Below, one piece after another: positions 33,958 to 43,391 of a DNA stretch of 43,802 nt. The notes below the pieces were generated by a model, which worked only from the letters and a program-made list of their open reading frames with translations, did no database searches and was not told the DNA's origin. Origin of the DNA: Akkermansiaceae bacterium (GTDB lineage Bacteria > Verrucomicrobiota > Verrucomicrobiia > Verrucomicrobiales > Akkermansiaceae); NCBI GenBank assembly GCA_029866215.1, contig JARWZU010000014.1, positions 1 through 43,802 of the forward strand. The letters are read 5' to 3'. The translations under genes were made by a program, and so were the position numbers. Every line of letters begins with the position of its first letter. Position 1 is the first letter of the stretch.

Positions 33958-34080
33958 TTTGTTCGACGCAAGATTGCTGGAATGCAAAGACCAGGCAAGA
34001 CTTTTCTGATCTTTTAGCGAAATATTTATGACCCGCCGCTTCCGACCTCTGAGGTCGAAATTCTTGCGGTGAATGCCACG

Positions 34081-34836
34081 TCAGAGGCCCGATGGGTGGT
34101 CAATGAAGGCCCATGGCAGCCCGCGCTGGCTGGCGAGGTTTCGCGAGATCGCCTTCACCCCGAAGGTCTCCGTCGCGTAGTGTCCGGCATAAAATAAATT
34201 GACCCCAAGCTCTTCGGCGAGGGGGTAGCTCCAATGCGGACCCTCGCCCGTGATGAAACAATCCACGCCTGCTGCCGCAACCTTGGCAACTTCACTGCCC
34301 GCTCCACCCGTGATAACTCCCACGCTTTCAATGGCTTCGGCACCACCCGGACAGAGATGTACCGGCCCTCCGACCGCCTTTGCGAGGGCGTCAGAGAGTC
34401 CTTGGCGGGTTCCCTCCCAAGTGCCTTGGATGCCCATGGAAACTCCCTTGTGATTCAGAAATGGCTGGGGGTTCTGGAGCCCGATTGCGCCCGCAAGGAG
34501 AATGTTATTGCCAAAAATGGGGTGAATATCGAGCGGAAGGTGCGATGAGTAGATGGCCAAGCCTGCGTCCATTGCGATTTTCAATTTTCGGTAAAATACA
34601 CCGGTAACTGCCTGAGCACCTTGCCAGAACATCCCATGATGGACGATCAAAAGCCCTGGCCCGCCCGCTGCTGCAGCTTGAATCACGGGCAATGAAGCGT
34701 CGACCGCCGCCACGATGCGCTCGACTTGCCCGCCGTTGGCCAGCTGCAAGCCGTTCATGGCACCGGGATAGTCTGAAATCGAAGACGTTTTCAGCTCCTC
34801 GTCGAGAAATGCGACCAATTCATCAAGTGAAACCAT
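34081..34836 (-). CDS. Nif3-like dinuclear metal-centre protein
   Basis: A 251-residue protein of the NIF3/YbgI/YqfO family, which forms toroidal hexamers with a two-metal site. Metal-ligand motifs are present: VHHGMFW near residue 65, SSHLPLDIHP near residue 97 and YAGHYATETFG near residue 215. The family's true substrate is unsettled. It starts 8 bases after the rluA-type gene stops, on the same strand, so the two are probably co-transcribed. Confidence 0.92.
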   Translation of the reverse strand: MVSLDELVAFLDEELKTSSISDYPGAMNGLQLANGGQVERIVAAVDASLPVIQAAAAGGPGLLIVHHGMFWQGAQAVTGVFYRKLKIAMDAGLAIYSSHLPLDIHPIFGNNILLAGAIGLQNPQPFLNHKGVSMGIQGTWEGTRQGLSDALAKAVGGPVHLCPGGAEAIESVGVITGGAGSEVAKVAAAGVDCFITGEGPHWSYPLAEELGVNLFYAGHYATETFGVKAISRNLASQRGLPWAFIDHPSGL

Positions 34837-34844
34837 GTGCGAGC

Positions 34845-35642
34845 TTAGTCATGCCGACTCCAAATGACAACATCCGGCATTTCGCGGATTTCACCGCCAT
34901 CGCAGAACTGCCCGAGTTCACGTGCCAAATCTGCACGCCAACCGACCGTGCCCCCATGCCACGGAATTTCCAAAACTGAAGCGTGAAGCGCATGGCGCGG
35001 CAGAATCAGACGCTTTGCCAGCGCATCCGACCAGCCGTACGCCATCCATTCCAAGTAATCCGAGCCGTCGCCCGAGTAGAGCTTGTCTCCGAGAATCGGA
35101 AAACCGCCACTCGCCAAATGCACCCGGATCTGATGCATCCTACCCGTTTCTGGAATGCAGCGAACCAGCGAAAATGGGCGTCCATCTCGCTCAAAACGCC
35201 GCTCGACCTGAAACCGTGTCTTGCAATCCCGCCCCAGTGGGCTGACCACTTGCCTCACCCAAATCTCCGATGGCCCCAGCTCACCGGCCCGGATAATCGG
35301 TTCCGCGCACTCCCACGAGTCGGCCTCTGGCCAACCAATCACAATCGCATGGTACTCCTTGTGCGCTTGACGCCTCTCAAAAATCCACCCGAGCTCCCTC
35401 GCCGCAGCGGTCGTCTTGGCCACCAGCACGATCCCGCTGGTTTCACGATCCAATCGCGTCACAATCCCAAGATTCGCCCCATTTTCGATTTCGTACGAGA
35501 GGAGCTTTTCCAATCCACCGAGAAGCGTCGGCTCCGGCTTGCGATTCGCCGGATGGACGATCAACGGCGCGGGTTTATCCACCACGATCCAGTCATCCGA
35601 CTCGTCGATCACGCGGAAATTGACGACCACTTGCAGGCTCAT
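34845..35642 (-). CDS. RluA-family pseudouridine synthase
   Basis: A 265-residue enzyme that converts uridine to pseudouridine in rRNA or tRNA. The catalytic motif RLDRETSGIVLVAK contains the essential Asp. KEYHAIVIG, GRMHQIRVHLASGGFPILGD and LPRHALHA are standard for the family. There is no N-terminal S4 domain, which fits RluA- or TruC-type members more than RluC/D. Which uridine it modifies cannot be read here. Confidence 0.94.
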   Translation of the reverse strand: MSLQVVVNFRVIDESDDWIVVDKPAPLIVHPANRKPEPTLLGGLEKLLSYEIENGANLGIVTRLDRETSGIVLVAKTTAAARELGWIFERRQAHKEYHAIVIGWPEADSWECAEPIIRAGELGPSEIWVRQVVSPLGRDCKTRFQVERRFERDGRPFSLVRCIPETGRMHQIRVHLASGGFPILGDKLYSGDGSDYLEWMAYGWSDALAKRLILPRHALHASVLEIPWHGGTVGWRADLARELGQFCDGGEIREMPDVVIWSRHD

Positions 35643-35728
35643 GATCCGACGATGACCTCAACCCACGAAAAAAGCCAGAGAGCCCACGACGAGCCTCTGG
35701 CGATTTAGCGAAAGATCAATCCCAGTGA

Positions 35729-35833
35729 CTAGGACTTGTAGCGGAGACGCTTTTTATGGCGGTTCTGCTTCATGCGCTTTTTGCGCTTGTGCTTATTGAT
35801 CTTCGTTTTACGGCGTTTCTTGATGGAGCCCAT
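35729..35833 (-). CDS. 34-residue basic ribosomal-type protein (AURKAIP1/COX24 domain, bS22-like)
   Basis: A very short gene, read on the minus strand from ATG at 35831-35833 to TAG at 35729-35731. The product begins MGSIKKRRKTKINKHKRKKR and continues with more Lys, Arg and His. This matches the start and composition of the AURKAIP1/COX24-domain small proteins, whose mycobacterial member is ribosomal protein bS22 and whose mitochondrial relative is mS38. It likely sits in the small ribosomal subunit. It lies 36 bases after hisG and 86 bases before the pseudouridine synthase gene, all on the same strand. Confidence 0.88.
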   Translation of the reverse strand: MGSIKKRRKTKINKHKRKKRMKQNRHKKRLRYKS

Positions 35834-35869
35834 GGCAGTTGCAGTCGGGGTTAGTTAATGGTGAATGAA

Positions 35870-36754
35870 TTACGGGACGATTTTATTGAGAGAATATTCG
35901 ATGATGCCCTCAGCCCCAAGGCGCTTCAGGTCTGGGATCATGTCTCTGACGACGATTTCGTCAATCACTGTCTCAACAGCGACCCAACCTTCTTCCGAGA
36001 GCTGGGAAATCGTCGGGCGGCGGAGCGAAGGGAGCTTTTCGAGAAGCTGCGGCAGATTGGCACTTGGGAAATTCATCTTGATACCAACCTTGCCACGTGC
36101 ACTGAGAGCAGCTTTCAGAAGCAACGCAATGCGCTCCATCTTTTCCATTTTCCATGGATCGGCTGCAGCGCCAGGGCTCGCGTAAAAGTGAGGAAATGAA
36201 GTCAGCAGCGTGTCAACAATCCGGAGGTGGTTTGCCTTGATCGAGGAGCCGGTCTCGGTCACATCGACGATGGCATCCACCAAATCAGGCACCTTTACCT
36301 CGGTCGCTCCCCAAGAAAATTCGACCTCAGCATTGATTCCCCGCTCAGCAAGGTAGCGCTGAGTGATCCCCACCCCTTCGGTCGCGATGCGTTTTCCTTC
36401 GAGGTCCTCAGGCTTACGAATCGGCGAGTCTTCTGGGACTACCAGCACCCACCGCGTCGGCAACGTCGTGGCGCGCGAATACGGCAGCTCGGCAAGATCC
36501 ACGAGATCCACCCCATTTTCATAGGCCCAGTCGTAACCCGTGATCCCGCAATCGATGAATCCCTGTCCGAGATATCGCCCGATTTCCTGAGCGCGGATCA
36601 TGTAAAGATCGAGCTCGGGGTCATTCGAACTGGGCCGTAAGCCACGCGACGAAACGTAAATCTCGTAGCCAGCCTTGGCCAAGAGTTCGATGGTCGGCTC
36701 TTGCAGGCTGCCTTTCGGGATCGCGACTTTGAGAATTCTGGAAGAGTCCGACAT
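35870..36754 (-). CDS. hisG: ATP phosphoribosyltransferase, long form
   Basis: A 294-residue first enzyme of histidine biosynthesis. Motifs include IPKGSLQEPTIELLAKAGY at the N-terminus, RAQEIGRYLGQGFIDCGITG, and the PRPP loop IVDVTETGSSIKANHLRIV. The C-terminal 90 residues match the regulatory ACT-like domain of the long form, which does not need HisZ and is inhibited by histidine. No other his gene is nearby. Confidence 0.96.
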   Translation of the reverse strand: MSDSSRILKVAIPKGSLQEPTIELLAKAGYEIYVSSRGLRPSSNDPELDLYMIRAQEIGRYLGQGFIDCGITGYDWAYENGVDLVDLAELPYSRATTLPTRWVLVVPEDSPIRKPEDLEGKRIATEGVGITQRYLAERGINAEVEFSWGATEVKVPDLVDAIVDVTETGSSIKANHLRIVDTLLTSFPHFYASPGAAADPWKMEKMERIALLLKAALSARGKVGIKMNFPSANLPQLLEKLPSLRRPTISQLSEEGWVAVETVIDEIVVRDMIPDLKRLGAEGIIEYSLNKIVP

Positions 36755-36893
36755 GCAGGGGCGGCGTTTTTAGCGTGGAAAACCATGGAATCAAGCCAAG
36801 TTTGCACAATTCTCACAAAATTAAACCTTAGCCCCCTGATTCACGTCGTTCTTGATCCTTGAACCCCACCCTCCAAACCCTGATGCTCCGCCC

Positions 36894-37751
36894 ATGCCAC
36901 GCCTTGCTTTACTCCAGTCCAAAACCTTCGCCACGAAGACGGAATCGCTCGAACACCACGAACAATTGATCCGCGATGCAGCCGCCGGCGGCGCGAACAT
37001 CATCGTCACTCAAGAGCTTTTTCTGACGCCCTACTTCTGCACGCTTGAGGACCCAAGCCTTTTCGATCTCGCCGATCCCCTCCCCGGCCCGATCACCGAC
37101 CGCCTCGGCAAGCTCGCGGGCGAACTCGGCATCGTCTTGATTTCCTCACTCTTCGAGCACCGCGGCCCGGGCTTGTACCACAACACCGCCGCCATTCATG
37201 ATGCCGATGGTTCGCTGATGGGCCTCTACCGCAAGTCCCACATCCCGCAAGACCCTGGCTTTGAGGAGAAATTCTACTTCACCCCCGGTGACAGCGGTTG
37301 GCCGGTCTGGGACACGAAGTTCGGGAAAATCGGCGTCTTGATCTGCTGGGACCAATGGTACCCAGAAGCCGCTCGCTTGATGGCGCTGGGCGGCGCACAA
37401 CTCCTCGTTTACCCGACGGCCATCGGTTGGCTTACCGCAGAAAAACCAAGCCTCGGCGATGCCCAGCATTGCGCATGGGAAACCGTCCAGCGAGGCCACG
37501 CGGTCGCAAACGGCTGCTACCTCGCTGCGGTCAATCGCACCGGCCATCAAGACGACACCGAGTTCTGGGGCCGTTCGTTCATTGCAAATCCATACGGCGA
37601 AGTCGTCGCCAAGGCATCCACCGAAAACGAGGAAATCCTCTACCACGACATCGACCTGCAAGCCGTCGAAGATTTCCGCCGCATCTGGCCATTCTTCCGC
37701 GACCGCCGCATCGATGCCTATGGCGATCTCACCCAGCGCTGGCGATCGTGA
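36894..37751 (+). CDS. nitrilase-superfamily hydrolase, N-carbamoylputrescine amidase-like
   Basis: A 285-residue carbon-nitrogen hydrolase. The catalytic triad is visible: Glu in TQELF, Lys in YRKSHIP and Cys in LICWDQWYPEAARL. HIPQDPGFEEKFYFTPGDSG is characteristic of the AguB type, which turns N-carbamoylputrescine into putrescine. I chose the ATG at 36894; the upstream TTG at 36852 adds 14 unconserved residues. The usual partner agmatine deiminase is not in the window, so the polyamine role rests on the sequence motif. Confidence 0.9.
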   Translation: MPRLALLQSKTFATKTESLEHHEQLIRDAAAGGANIIVTQELFLTPYFCTLEDPSLFDLADPLPGPITDRLGKLAGELGIVLISSLFEHRGPGLYHNTAAIHDADGSLMGLYRKSHIPQDPGFEEKFYFTPGDSGWPVWDTKFGKIGVLICWDQWYPEAARLMALGGAQLLVYPTAIGWLTAEKPSLGDAQHCAWETVQRGHAVANGCYLAAVNRTGHQDDTEFWGRSFIANPYGEVVAKASTENEEILYHDIDLQAVEDFRRIWPFFRDRRIDAYGDLTQRWRS

Positions 37752-37813
37752 TCCGCGTGTCATCATCGGCGAGCAACCTTGCACCGCGCCACTTCCTTTG
37801 GCATCTTGAGCCC

Positions 37814-39235
37814 ATGAACCGACTGACTCTTTTCCTTTTCTCCTGCCTGCTTTGCGTCAGTTCCTCCGCTCAGTCCTTTGCACCCAGCAATGACCGGCCA
37901 CCCGCCCTTGCCCGAGAATTCCGCGGGGCGTGGATCGCGTGCATTTATAACCTCGACTGGCCCAGTAGCACAGGCCTGAGCGCAAGCGCACAACAAGCGG
38001 AAATGCGAGCGATGCTCGACAAACTCGCCGCCCTCAAAATTAACGCAGTGATCTTCCAAGTCCGCCCCGAGTGCGATGCAGTTTATGCGTCGTCCATGGA
38101 GCCGTGGAGCTCGTGGCTCACCGGCAGCATGGGGCGCTCGCCCGGCTATGACCCCCTCGCTTATTGTATCCAACAAGCCCACGCCCGCGGCATCGAGGTC
38201 CACGCATGGTTCAATCCCTTCCGCGCACTTTCAAACAACTCTAGATCCATCGCATCCTCCCACGTCTGCCGAGTGGCCCCACAAACCACTCGCAAATTCG
38301 GCACGGTGACGTGGTGCGATCCAGCCAGCCAGACGACACGCGGACGCACGCTCCAGGTGATTCTCGATGTGGTCCGGCGCTACGATGTCGATGGCGTGCA
38401 TCTGGACGATTATTTCTATCCATACCCCTCGGGAAGCCTCCGCTTTGCTGATGGAAAAACCCCCGCGGAACGCCGAAACTACGTCGATGGCTTCGTCAGC
38501 AGTCTTTACACTTCGGTGAAAAACCAAAAACCATGGGTCCGCGTCGGCATCAGCCCGTTCGGAATTTGGCGGCCCGGCGTCCCCGCAGGCATCGAGGCTG
38601 GAATCGACAGCTACGAACAACTCGCCGGAGACTCACGCAAATGGCTCAAAAATGGCTGGCTCGACTACCTTGCGCCCCAACTCTACTGGCGCGATTCACC
38701 CCAGAAACAAAGTTTCTCCACGCTGCTCAGCTGGTGGCGCCAGCAAGGATCGCGCCCCGTCTGGCCCGGCATCGCAACTGCCCGCATCAATTCATCCGAA
38801 GACCCCGGCCGACCCGCATCGGAAATCACCCACCAAATCGACGTCAGCCGCAAGCTCATCAAAAATTGGAACGGCCACATCCATTGGAGCGCCAAAAGTC
38901 TGATGCGCAACCAAGGCGGCATCGCCACCAAACTCGCTGCGACCTACACGCAACCTGCGGTGATCCCGCCGATGCCGTGGCTCAGCAACACCGCCCCTCC
39001 AGCACCCGGCGTCAGCGCGTCACCTGCTGGCTCTAACACAGCCATCCGCTGGGTCCCTGGCCCCAACACCTCAAAAATCGCCATCCAAGCGAAAATCAGC
39101 GGCACATGGCGCACGATCAAGGTAGTCGCCAGCAGTCAAAAAACGACGACGATTCCACGCGCAACGGCCATCGCGGTGACCGCGCTCGACCGCTTCGGCA
39201 ACGCCAGCACACCGAAGGTTCTCGCGCTCCAGTAA
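37814..39235 (+). CDS. secreted GHL10-family glycoside hydrolase-like protein
   Basis: A 473-residue protein with a signal peptide (MNRLTLFLFSCLLCVSSSAQ). The catalytic domain (about residues 35-340) begins with EFRGAWIACIYNLDWPS and contains FQVRPECDAVY, HAWFNPFRAL, VHLDDYFYPYP and ISPFGIWRPG, all typical of the GHL10 (YngK/DUF187) family. The Asp residues in LDDYFYP are likely active-site residues. The C-terminal 90 residues look like a fibronectin-III-like beta domain. I chose the ATG at 37814; the open frame starts at 37298, but that upstream part shadows the preceding gene. A role in peptidoglycan or polysaccharide breakdown is inferred. Confidence 0.88.
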   Translation: MNRLTLFLFSCLLCVSSSAQSFAPSNDRPPALAREFRGAWIACIYNLDWPSSTGLSASAQQAEMRAMLDKLAALKINAVIFQVRPECDAVYASSMEPWSSWLTGSMGRSPGYDPLAYCIQQAHARGIEVHAWFNPFRALSNNSRSIASSHVCRVAPQTTRKFGTVTWCDPASQTTRGRTLQVILDVVRRYDVDGVHLDDYFYPYPSGSLRFADGKTPAERRNYVDGFVSSLYTSVKNQKPWVRVGISPFGIWRPGVPAGIEAGIDSYEQLAGDSRKWLKNGWLDYLAPQLYWRDSPQKQSFSTLLSWWRQQGSRPVWPGIATARINSSEDPGRPASEITHQIDVSRKLIKNWNGHIHWSAKSLMRNQGGIATKLAATYTQPAVIPPMPWLSNTAPPAPGVSASPAGSNTAIRWVPGPNTSKIAIQAKISGTWRTIKVVASSQKTTTIPRATAIAVTALDRFGNASTPKVLALQ

Positions 39236-39255
39236 TCCTACATCGAACCCATCAT

Positions 39256-39873
39256 TTGAAAATCCACCCGAACGCGCTCCTTCTAGCGGCAATGACTCCG
39301 GTCATGGCGTGGTCGGCTTGGCATCCCTACGATCGCGCCACTTGGTGGATGGAGGTGGCCCCAGTGTTTTTAGGCTTCATCGCCCTATTCACTGCCCAAC
39401 GTAAAGGCTGGCGCTTCTCCAATCTCGCCCTCGGATGGATCGGATTTCACATGATCCTGCTGCTGATCGGCGGCCATTACACCTACGCCTTGGTGCCCCT
39501 CGGAAGGTGGGTGGGTGATCTTTGCGGATTCGCCCGCAACCACTACGATCGTTTAGGTCACCTCGCTCAAGGATGGGTGCCTGCCATCATTTGCCGCGAA
39601 ATTTTCGTAAGGTCTGGCGTGCTGGCCCAACGCCAGTGGCTTGCATTCTGCGTGGTCTCGTTCTGCCTGGCTCTGAGCGCGTCCTACGAACTGGTGGAAT
39701 GGGCCGCAGCATCGATCTCGGCCGACGGTTCGCAGGCGTTTCTCGGGACTCAAGGAGACGCTTGGGACTCCCAATGGGACATGTTCATGGCCGGCATCGG
39801 GTCGATCTGCGCCCTGAGCCTGCTGTCACGCACACACGATCGGTCGATGCAGAAGCTGACATTCGCCGCCTAG
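39256..39873 (+). CDS. YjdF-family (DUF2238) inner-membrane protein
   Basis: A protein of 205 residues if it starts at the TTG at 39256, or 193 from the ATG at 39292. I prefer the TTG because it places the whole first membrane helix behind the start. About six hydrophobic segments are visible. The family motifs YDRLGHLAQGWVPAIICREI and SASYELVEWA match the E. coli YjdF family. The function is not known. It starts 20 bases after the hydrolase gene on the same strand. Confidence 0.82.
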   Translation: MKIHPNALLLAAMTPVMAWSAWHPYDRATWWMEVAPVFLGFIALFTAQRKGWRFSNLALGWIGFHMILLLIGGHYTYALVPLGRWVGDLCGFARNHYDRLGHLAQGWVPAIICREIFVRSGVLAQRQWLAFCVVSFCLALSASYELVEWAAASISADGSQAFLGTQGDAWDSQWDMFMAGIGSICALSLLSRTHDRSMQKLTFAA

Positions 39874-39947
39874 CGTGCTTTTTCGCTTCTCCGCCCTTGC
39901 CATCCCCCTCGCGACCGCATTGACTTTGCACCCATCCCATTTTCACC

Positions 39948-40448
39948 GTGAAAGCCCACGAACTTTACTCCGCCGTCGATCCTGCCATTATCACTCAAAT
40001 CCTCGATTGGTTCCGCACCAACGATCGGAATGTCTACAAGTCCGCCGTCGCCACCCTTGCCGACAACCGCAAGCTCCGCCCTATCTTTGTGCAGAAAAAA
40101 TCCATGGCCGAGCAATACGCATGGATTCATAAAACTCTCAAACTCAAGGCCTGCGACACCATCGGCGAGCACCTGCTCCAGGCCTACCTGATGTCCGGCC
40201 AGCAGTCGCTCCTCGCGATGTTCTGCGACGGCATGGGAATCCCACACGACGGCAAAGGCTCGGTCGTCGGCGACCTCCCGAAGAAGCTCGATCCCGAGCG
40301 CCTCTCCACCACGATCGACCGCTTGGTCGACGTCTTCGATCCGAAGCTCTTCACCGTCTACCTCCATTGCTTCAACATGCAGGTCGCCGGGGGTTGGCCC
40401 GAACTCAACGAAAAACTCGAATCCGACGCGCGCCTCACGCTCGCGTAA
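39948..40448 (+). CDS. soluble protein of unknown function
   Basis: A 166-residue protein starting at a GTG. It appears mostly helical with no signal peptide or membrane segment. Sequence features are an N-terminal helical pair, the GMGIPHDGKGSVVGDLP loop near residues 95-111, and a C-terminal LFTVYLHCFNMQ segment. The codon use and length fit a real gene. I do not recognise a family. It precedes miaB by 79 bases on the same strand. Confidence 0.7.
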   Translation: MKAHELYSAVDPAIITQILDWFRTNDRNVYKSAVATLADNRKLRPIFVQKKSMAEQYAWIHKTLKLKACDTIGEHLLQAYLMSGQQSLLAMFCDGMGIPHDGKGSVVGDLPKKLDPERLSTTIDRLVDVFDPKLFTVYLHCFNMQVAGGWPELNEKLESDARLTLA

Positions 40449-40527
40449 AAAGCTCGACTGGCGCGCTGGAATTCTCCCGCTGGGGAGCAATGCCCACGCC
40501 GACTTTTCGCCCACCACCCCACCACGA

Positions 40528-41907
40528 ATGCCCAAGGTCTACGTCAAAACCTACGGCTGCCAGATGAACGAGCGCGACTCCGAGCAAGTCGCCAAGATGT
40601 TCAGTGAGGGCGGCTACACGGTCACCCACGAGGAAAACGAGGCCGATGCGGTGCTCATCAATACCTGCTCCGTGCGTGATCAAGCGGAGCAAAAGGCCCT
40701 CGGGAAAATGGGAAACCTGATCCACAAAGGCCGCGACCGCAAACACGTGGTTTATGGCTTCATGGGCTGCATGGCACAATCCCGCGGCGAGGAGCTCTTC
40801 AAAACCGTGCCAAACCTCGACGTGGTAGTCGGCACCCAAAAATACCACAAGGTTTTCGAATACGTGGATGGCATCCTCAAACGCCGACTCGAGGCACGGA
40901 TGGACGACCCATCATTTTCCCTCCGAGGCACCAGCGTCTGCGACACCGCCGAGGAAGAAGGCTCGCAAAACACCATCCGCGACCACGTGCCAAAGGCTCA
41001 TGAGGCCTCTGCATTCGTCTCGATCATGCAAGGATGCAACATGCGTTGCTCGTTCTGCATCGTCCCCGACACCCGTGGCAAGGAACGCGGCCGCCCGATC
41101 GATCAGATCGTTGCCGAAGTCAGCCAACTCGCCTCTCACGGGGTGAAAGAAGTCACCCTGCTCGGCCAAATCGTCAACCTCTACGGCCGGACGGAATTCG
41201 CAAAGGTCGATGGCAAATCGCCCTTCGTTCAGTTATTAGAGGCCGTGCATGAGGTCGATGGCATCGAGCGCATCCGCTTCACCTCGCCCCACCCGATCGG
41301 TTATCGGGACGATCTCGTTGCCGCTTTCACCTACTTGCCCAAGCTTTGCTCGCACATCCATTTCCCGATGCAGAGCGGCTCCGACCGCATCCTCCGAGAA
41401 ATGCGCCGGCCGTACAAAAACGCAAAGTTCGTCGAGATCTGCGAGAAAATGAAGGCCGCCCGCCCCGGCGTCGCGATCACCACCGACATCATCGTCGGAT
41501 TTCCCGGTGAGACCGAGGAGGACTTCCAAGCTACGATCGACACCGTCGAGCGGCTGAAATTCGACAACGCCTTCGTGTTTCGTTACTCCAAGCGCCGCAA
41601 CACCCCGGCTGCCGAAATGGAGGGCCAACTCGACGAGTCCGTCAAAGAAGAGCGCAACCAACGTCTGCTCGCCGTGGTCGATCGCCTCGCAATCGCGAGC
41701 AACGCAGCGATCGTCGGAACTCGCCAGCGGGTGCTCTGCGAAGGCCCATCAAAAAACAACGCCGCACGCCTCACCGGCCGCACGCCACAAAACAAGATCG
41801 TGATTTTCGATGGCGACCCCGCACGCCTCACCGGACAATTCCTCGACATCGACATCGAGGAATCAACTGGCTTCACGGTCTTCGGCACGGCTTGCCTTGA
41901 GGGCTGA
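40528..41907 (+). CDS. miaB: tRNA-2-methylthio-N6-dimethylallyladenosine synthase
   Basis: A 459-residue radical-SAM methylthiotransferase that modifies A37 of tRNAs reading UNN codons. The N-terminal MTTase domain starts with VKTYGCQMNERDSE and holds further cluster cysteines in INTCSVRDQAE and FMGCMAQSRGEE. The radical-SAM cluster is Cys170, Cys174 and Cys177 in GCNMRCSFC. A TRAM domain fills about residues 385-455. All six cluster cysteines are present, and the QMNERDSE form favours MiaB over RimO or MtaB. Confidence 0.96.
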   Translation: MPKVYVKTYGCQMNERDSEQVAKMFSEGGYTVTHEENEADAVLINTCSVRDQAEQKALGKMGNLIHKGRDRKHVVYGFMGCMAQSRGEELFKTVPNLDVVVGTQKYHKVFEYVDGILKRRLEARMDDPSFSLRGTSVCDTAEEEGSQNTIRDHVPKAHEASAFVSIMQGCNMRCSFCIVPDTRGKERGRPIDQIVAEVSQLASHGVKEVTLLGQIVNLYGRTEFAKVDGKSPFVQLLEAVHEVDGIERIRFTSPHPIGYRDDLVAAFTYLPKLCSHIHFPMQSGSDRILREMRRPYKNAKFVEICEKMKAARPGVAITTDIIVGFPGETEEDFQATIDTVERLKFDNAFVFRYSKRRNTPAAEMEGQLDESVKEERNQRLLAVVDRLAIASNAAIVGTRQRVLCEGPSKNNAARLTGRTPQNKIVIFDGDPARLTGQFLDIDIEESTGFTVFGTACLEG

Positions 41908-41934
41908 GGAGATATTTCCCGCGAGGAAATACTC
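41905..41934. other. hairpin between convergent miaB and serS
   Basis: A stem of about ten base pairs with one bulged base (41909-41919 with 41925-41934), loop CGCGA. There is no T tract on either strand, so it is not a standard intrinsic terminator. It overlaps the end of miaB by three bases and may protect or end both transcripts. Confidence 0.4.
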
Positions 41935-41947
41935 AGGACCGCTGGGA

Positions 41948-43225
41948 TCAAAGGACCGCCGCGCCAAAATACGGCACCAGCGCCTCGGGAATCCGGATCG
42001 ATCCATCGGGTAGCTGGCATTGCTCCAACAAGGCCACGTACAAGCGAGGCAGCGCCGTGCCCGAGCCATTCAGCGTGTGAGGAAAACGGTTTTTGCCCTC
42101 GGCGTCTTTGAACCGGAGTTTCATCCGACGCGCTTGGTAGTCGCCAAAACACGAACAACTGGAGACCTCAAGGTACTTGCCATGCCCCGGCGCCCACACC
42201 TCGATGTCGTAGGTCTTCGCCGAGGAAAACCCGATATCACCGGTGCAAAGCTCGATGGTCCGGTAATGGAGTCCCAGCTTTTGCAGGATGGACTCGGCAT
42301 GGGCCGTGAGTTCCTCGAGCATCTCGAATCCCTTGTCGGGATGGACGATTTGCACGAGTTCCACCTTGTCAAATTGATGCATGCGAATGATCCCCTTGTT
42401 GTCGCGCCCCGCCGAGCCTGCCTCGCGGCGGAAGCAAGGGGTGTAGGCGACCATTTTTACCGGAAGATCGGCTTCGCCTAGCAAGGTGTCACGATAGAGA
42501 TTAGTCACTGGAACTTCTGCTGTGGGCGCAAGAAATAGGCTGTTGACGCCATTTTCATCCGCGTCGGTCCCATACATGTCGTCCTCAAACTTCGGCAACT
42601 GACCGGTGCCTTCCATGCACTCGCGTTTGACGAGATGCGGCACATTGACTTCCTCGTAGCCGTTCGCCGTTTGCGTATCGAGCAGGAAATTGATCAGTGC
42701 CCTTTCGAGTCGAGCACCCTTCCCACGATAGACGACAAACCCCGAACCCGCCGTGCGAATGCCGTCATCCCAGCTGATCAATCCGTGCTGCAGCGCGAGA
42801 TCGACATGATCCTTGGGATCCACCAGCGCGGGCTTCGTCCCCCACTCGCGGACGACCGGGTTGGCCGCCTCGTCGCTACCGACCGGGCAGGCCTCGTGAG
42901 TGAGATTTGGAATATTCAGTAACAACTCGTTTTGGCGAGCGGCGGCATTTTCGGACTCCGTGTCCAATGCAAGAATCTGATCGTTGATGCCACGCACCTC
43001 GGCCTCGATCGCCGACGTGTCCTGACCCTGGCCTTTCAGCATGCCGATCTGCTTGGAAATCGTCTTGCGGGAATTTTGCAACTGCTGCTTGGAAGTTTCG
43101 GCAGCGCGGCGGGACTCGTCACATGCGAGCACGTCGTCGACAAGTTTCCAGTGATCGCCGCCCCGGGCTTTAAGGCGATCTTGAACGGCGGTGGAGTTTT
43201 CGCGGATGACGCGGATATCGAGCAT
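41948..43225 (-). CDS. serS: seryl-tRNA synthetase
   Basis: A 425-residue class II synthetase. The N-terminal tRNA-binding coiled coil covers about residues 25-110 (MLDIRVIRENSTAVQDRLKA start). Class II motifs are visible: TAEVPVTNLYRD, FRREAGSAGRDNKGIIRMHQ (motif 2) and NGSGTALPRLYVALLEQ (motif 3). I chose the ATG at 43225; the frame opens to 43342, but the 39 upstream residues do not belong to the family. Gene order with convergent miaB. Confidence 0.97.
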   Translation of the reverse strand: MLDIRVIRENSTAVQDRLKARGGDHWKLVDDVLACDESRRAAETSKQQLQNSRKTISKQIGMLKGQGQDTSAIEAEVRGINDQILALDTESENAAARQNELLLNIPNLTHEACPVGSDEAANPVVREWGTKPALVDPKDHVDLALQHGLISWDDGIRTAGSGFVVYRGKGARLERALINFLLDTQTANGYEEVNVPHLVKRECMEGTGQLPKFEDDMYGTDADENGVNSLFLAPTAEVPVTNLYRDTLLGEADLPVKMVAYTPCFRREAGSAGRDNKGIIRMHQFDKVELVQIVHPDKGFEMLEELTAHAESILQKLGLHYRTIELCTGDIGFSSAKTYDIEVWAPGHGKYLEVSSCSCFGDYQARRMKLRFKDAEGKNRFPHTLNGSGTALPRLYVALLEQCQLPDGSIRIPEALVPYFGAAVL

Positions 43226-43391
43226 GGCGGCAAGACTTTCATGGGCGATGGGGTAGAGAATCAACGCGAATTTTAGGGAATCGGCGATAATCTCCGAATT
43301 CTGGCCGATACCACCCCCGCAAACCACGGATGTCCTACCCACAACGTTTTTGCATCGACTTCATTCGTCAATTGGTTTTCCAAAGGACCCG

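Noticed and set aside
37298-37813. 172-codon extension before the GHL10 protein
   Set aside because: Arg/Pro-rich shadow of the amidase gene; the ATG at 37814 starts a signal peptide.
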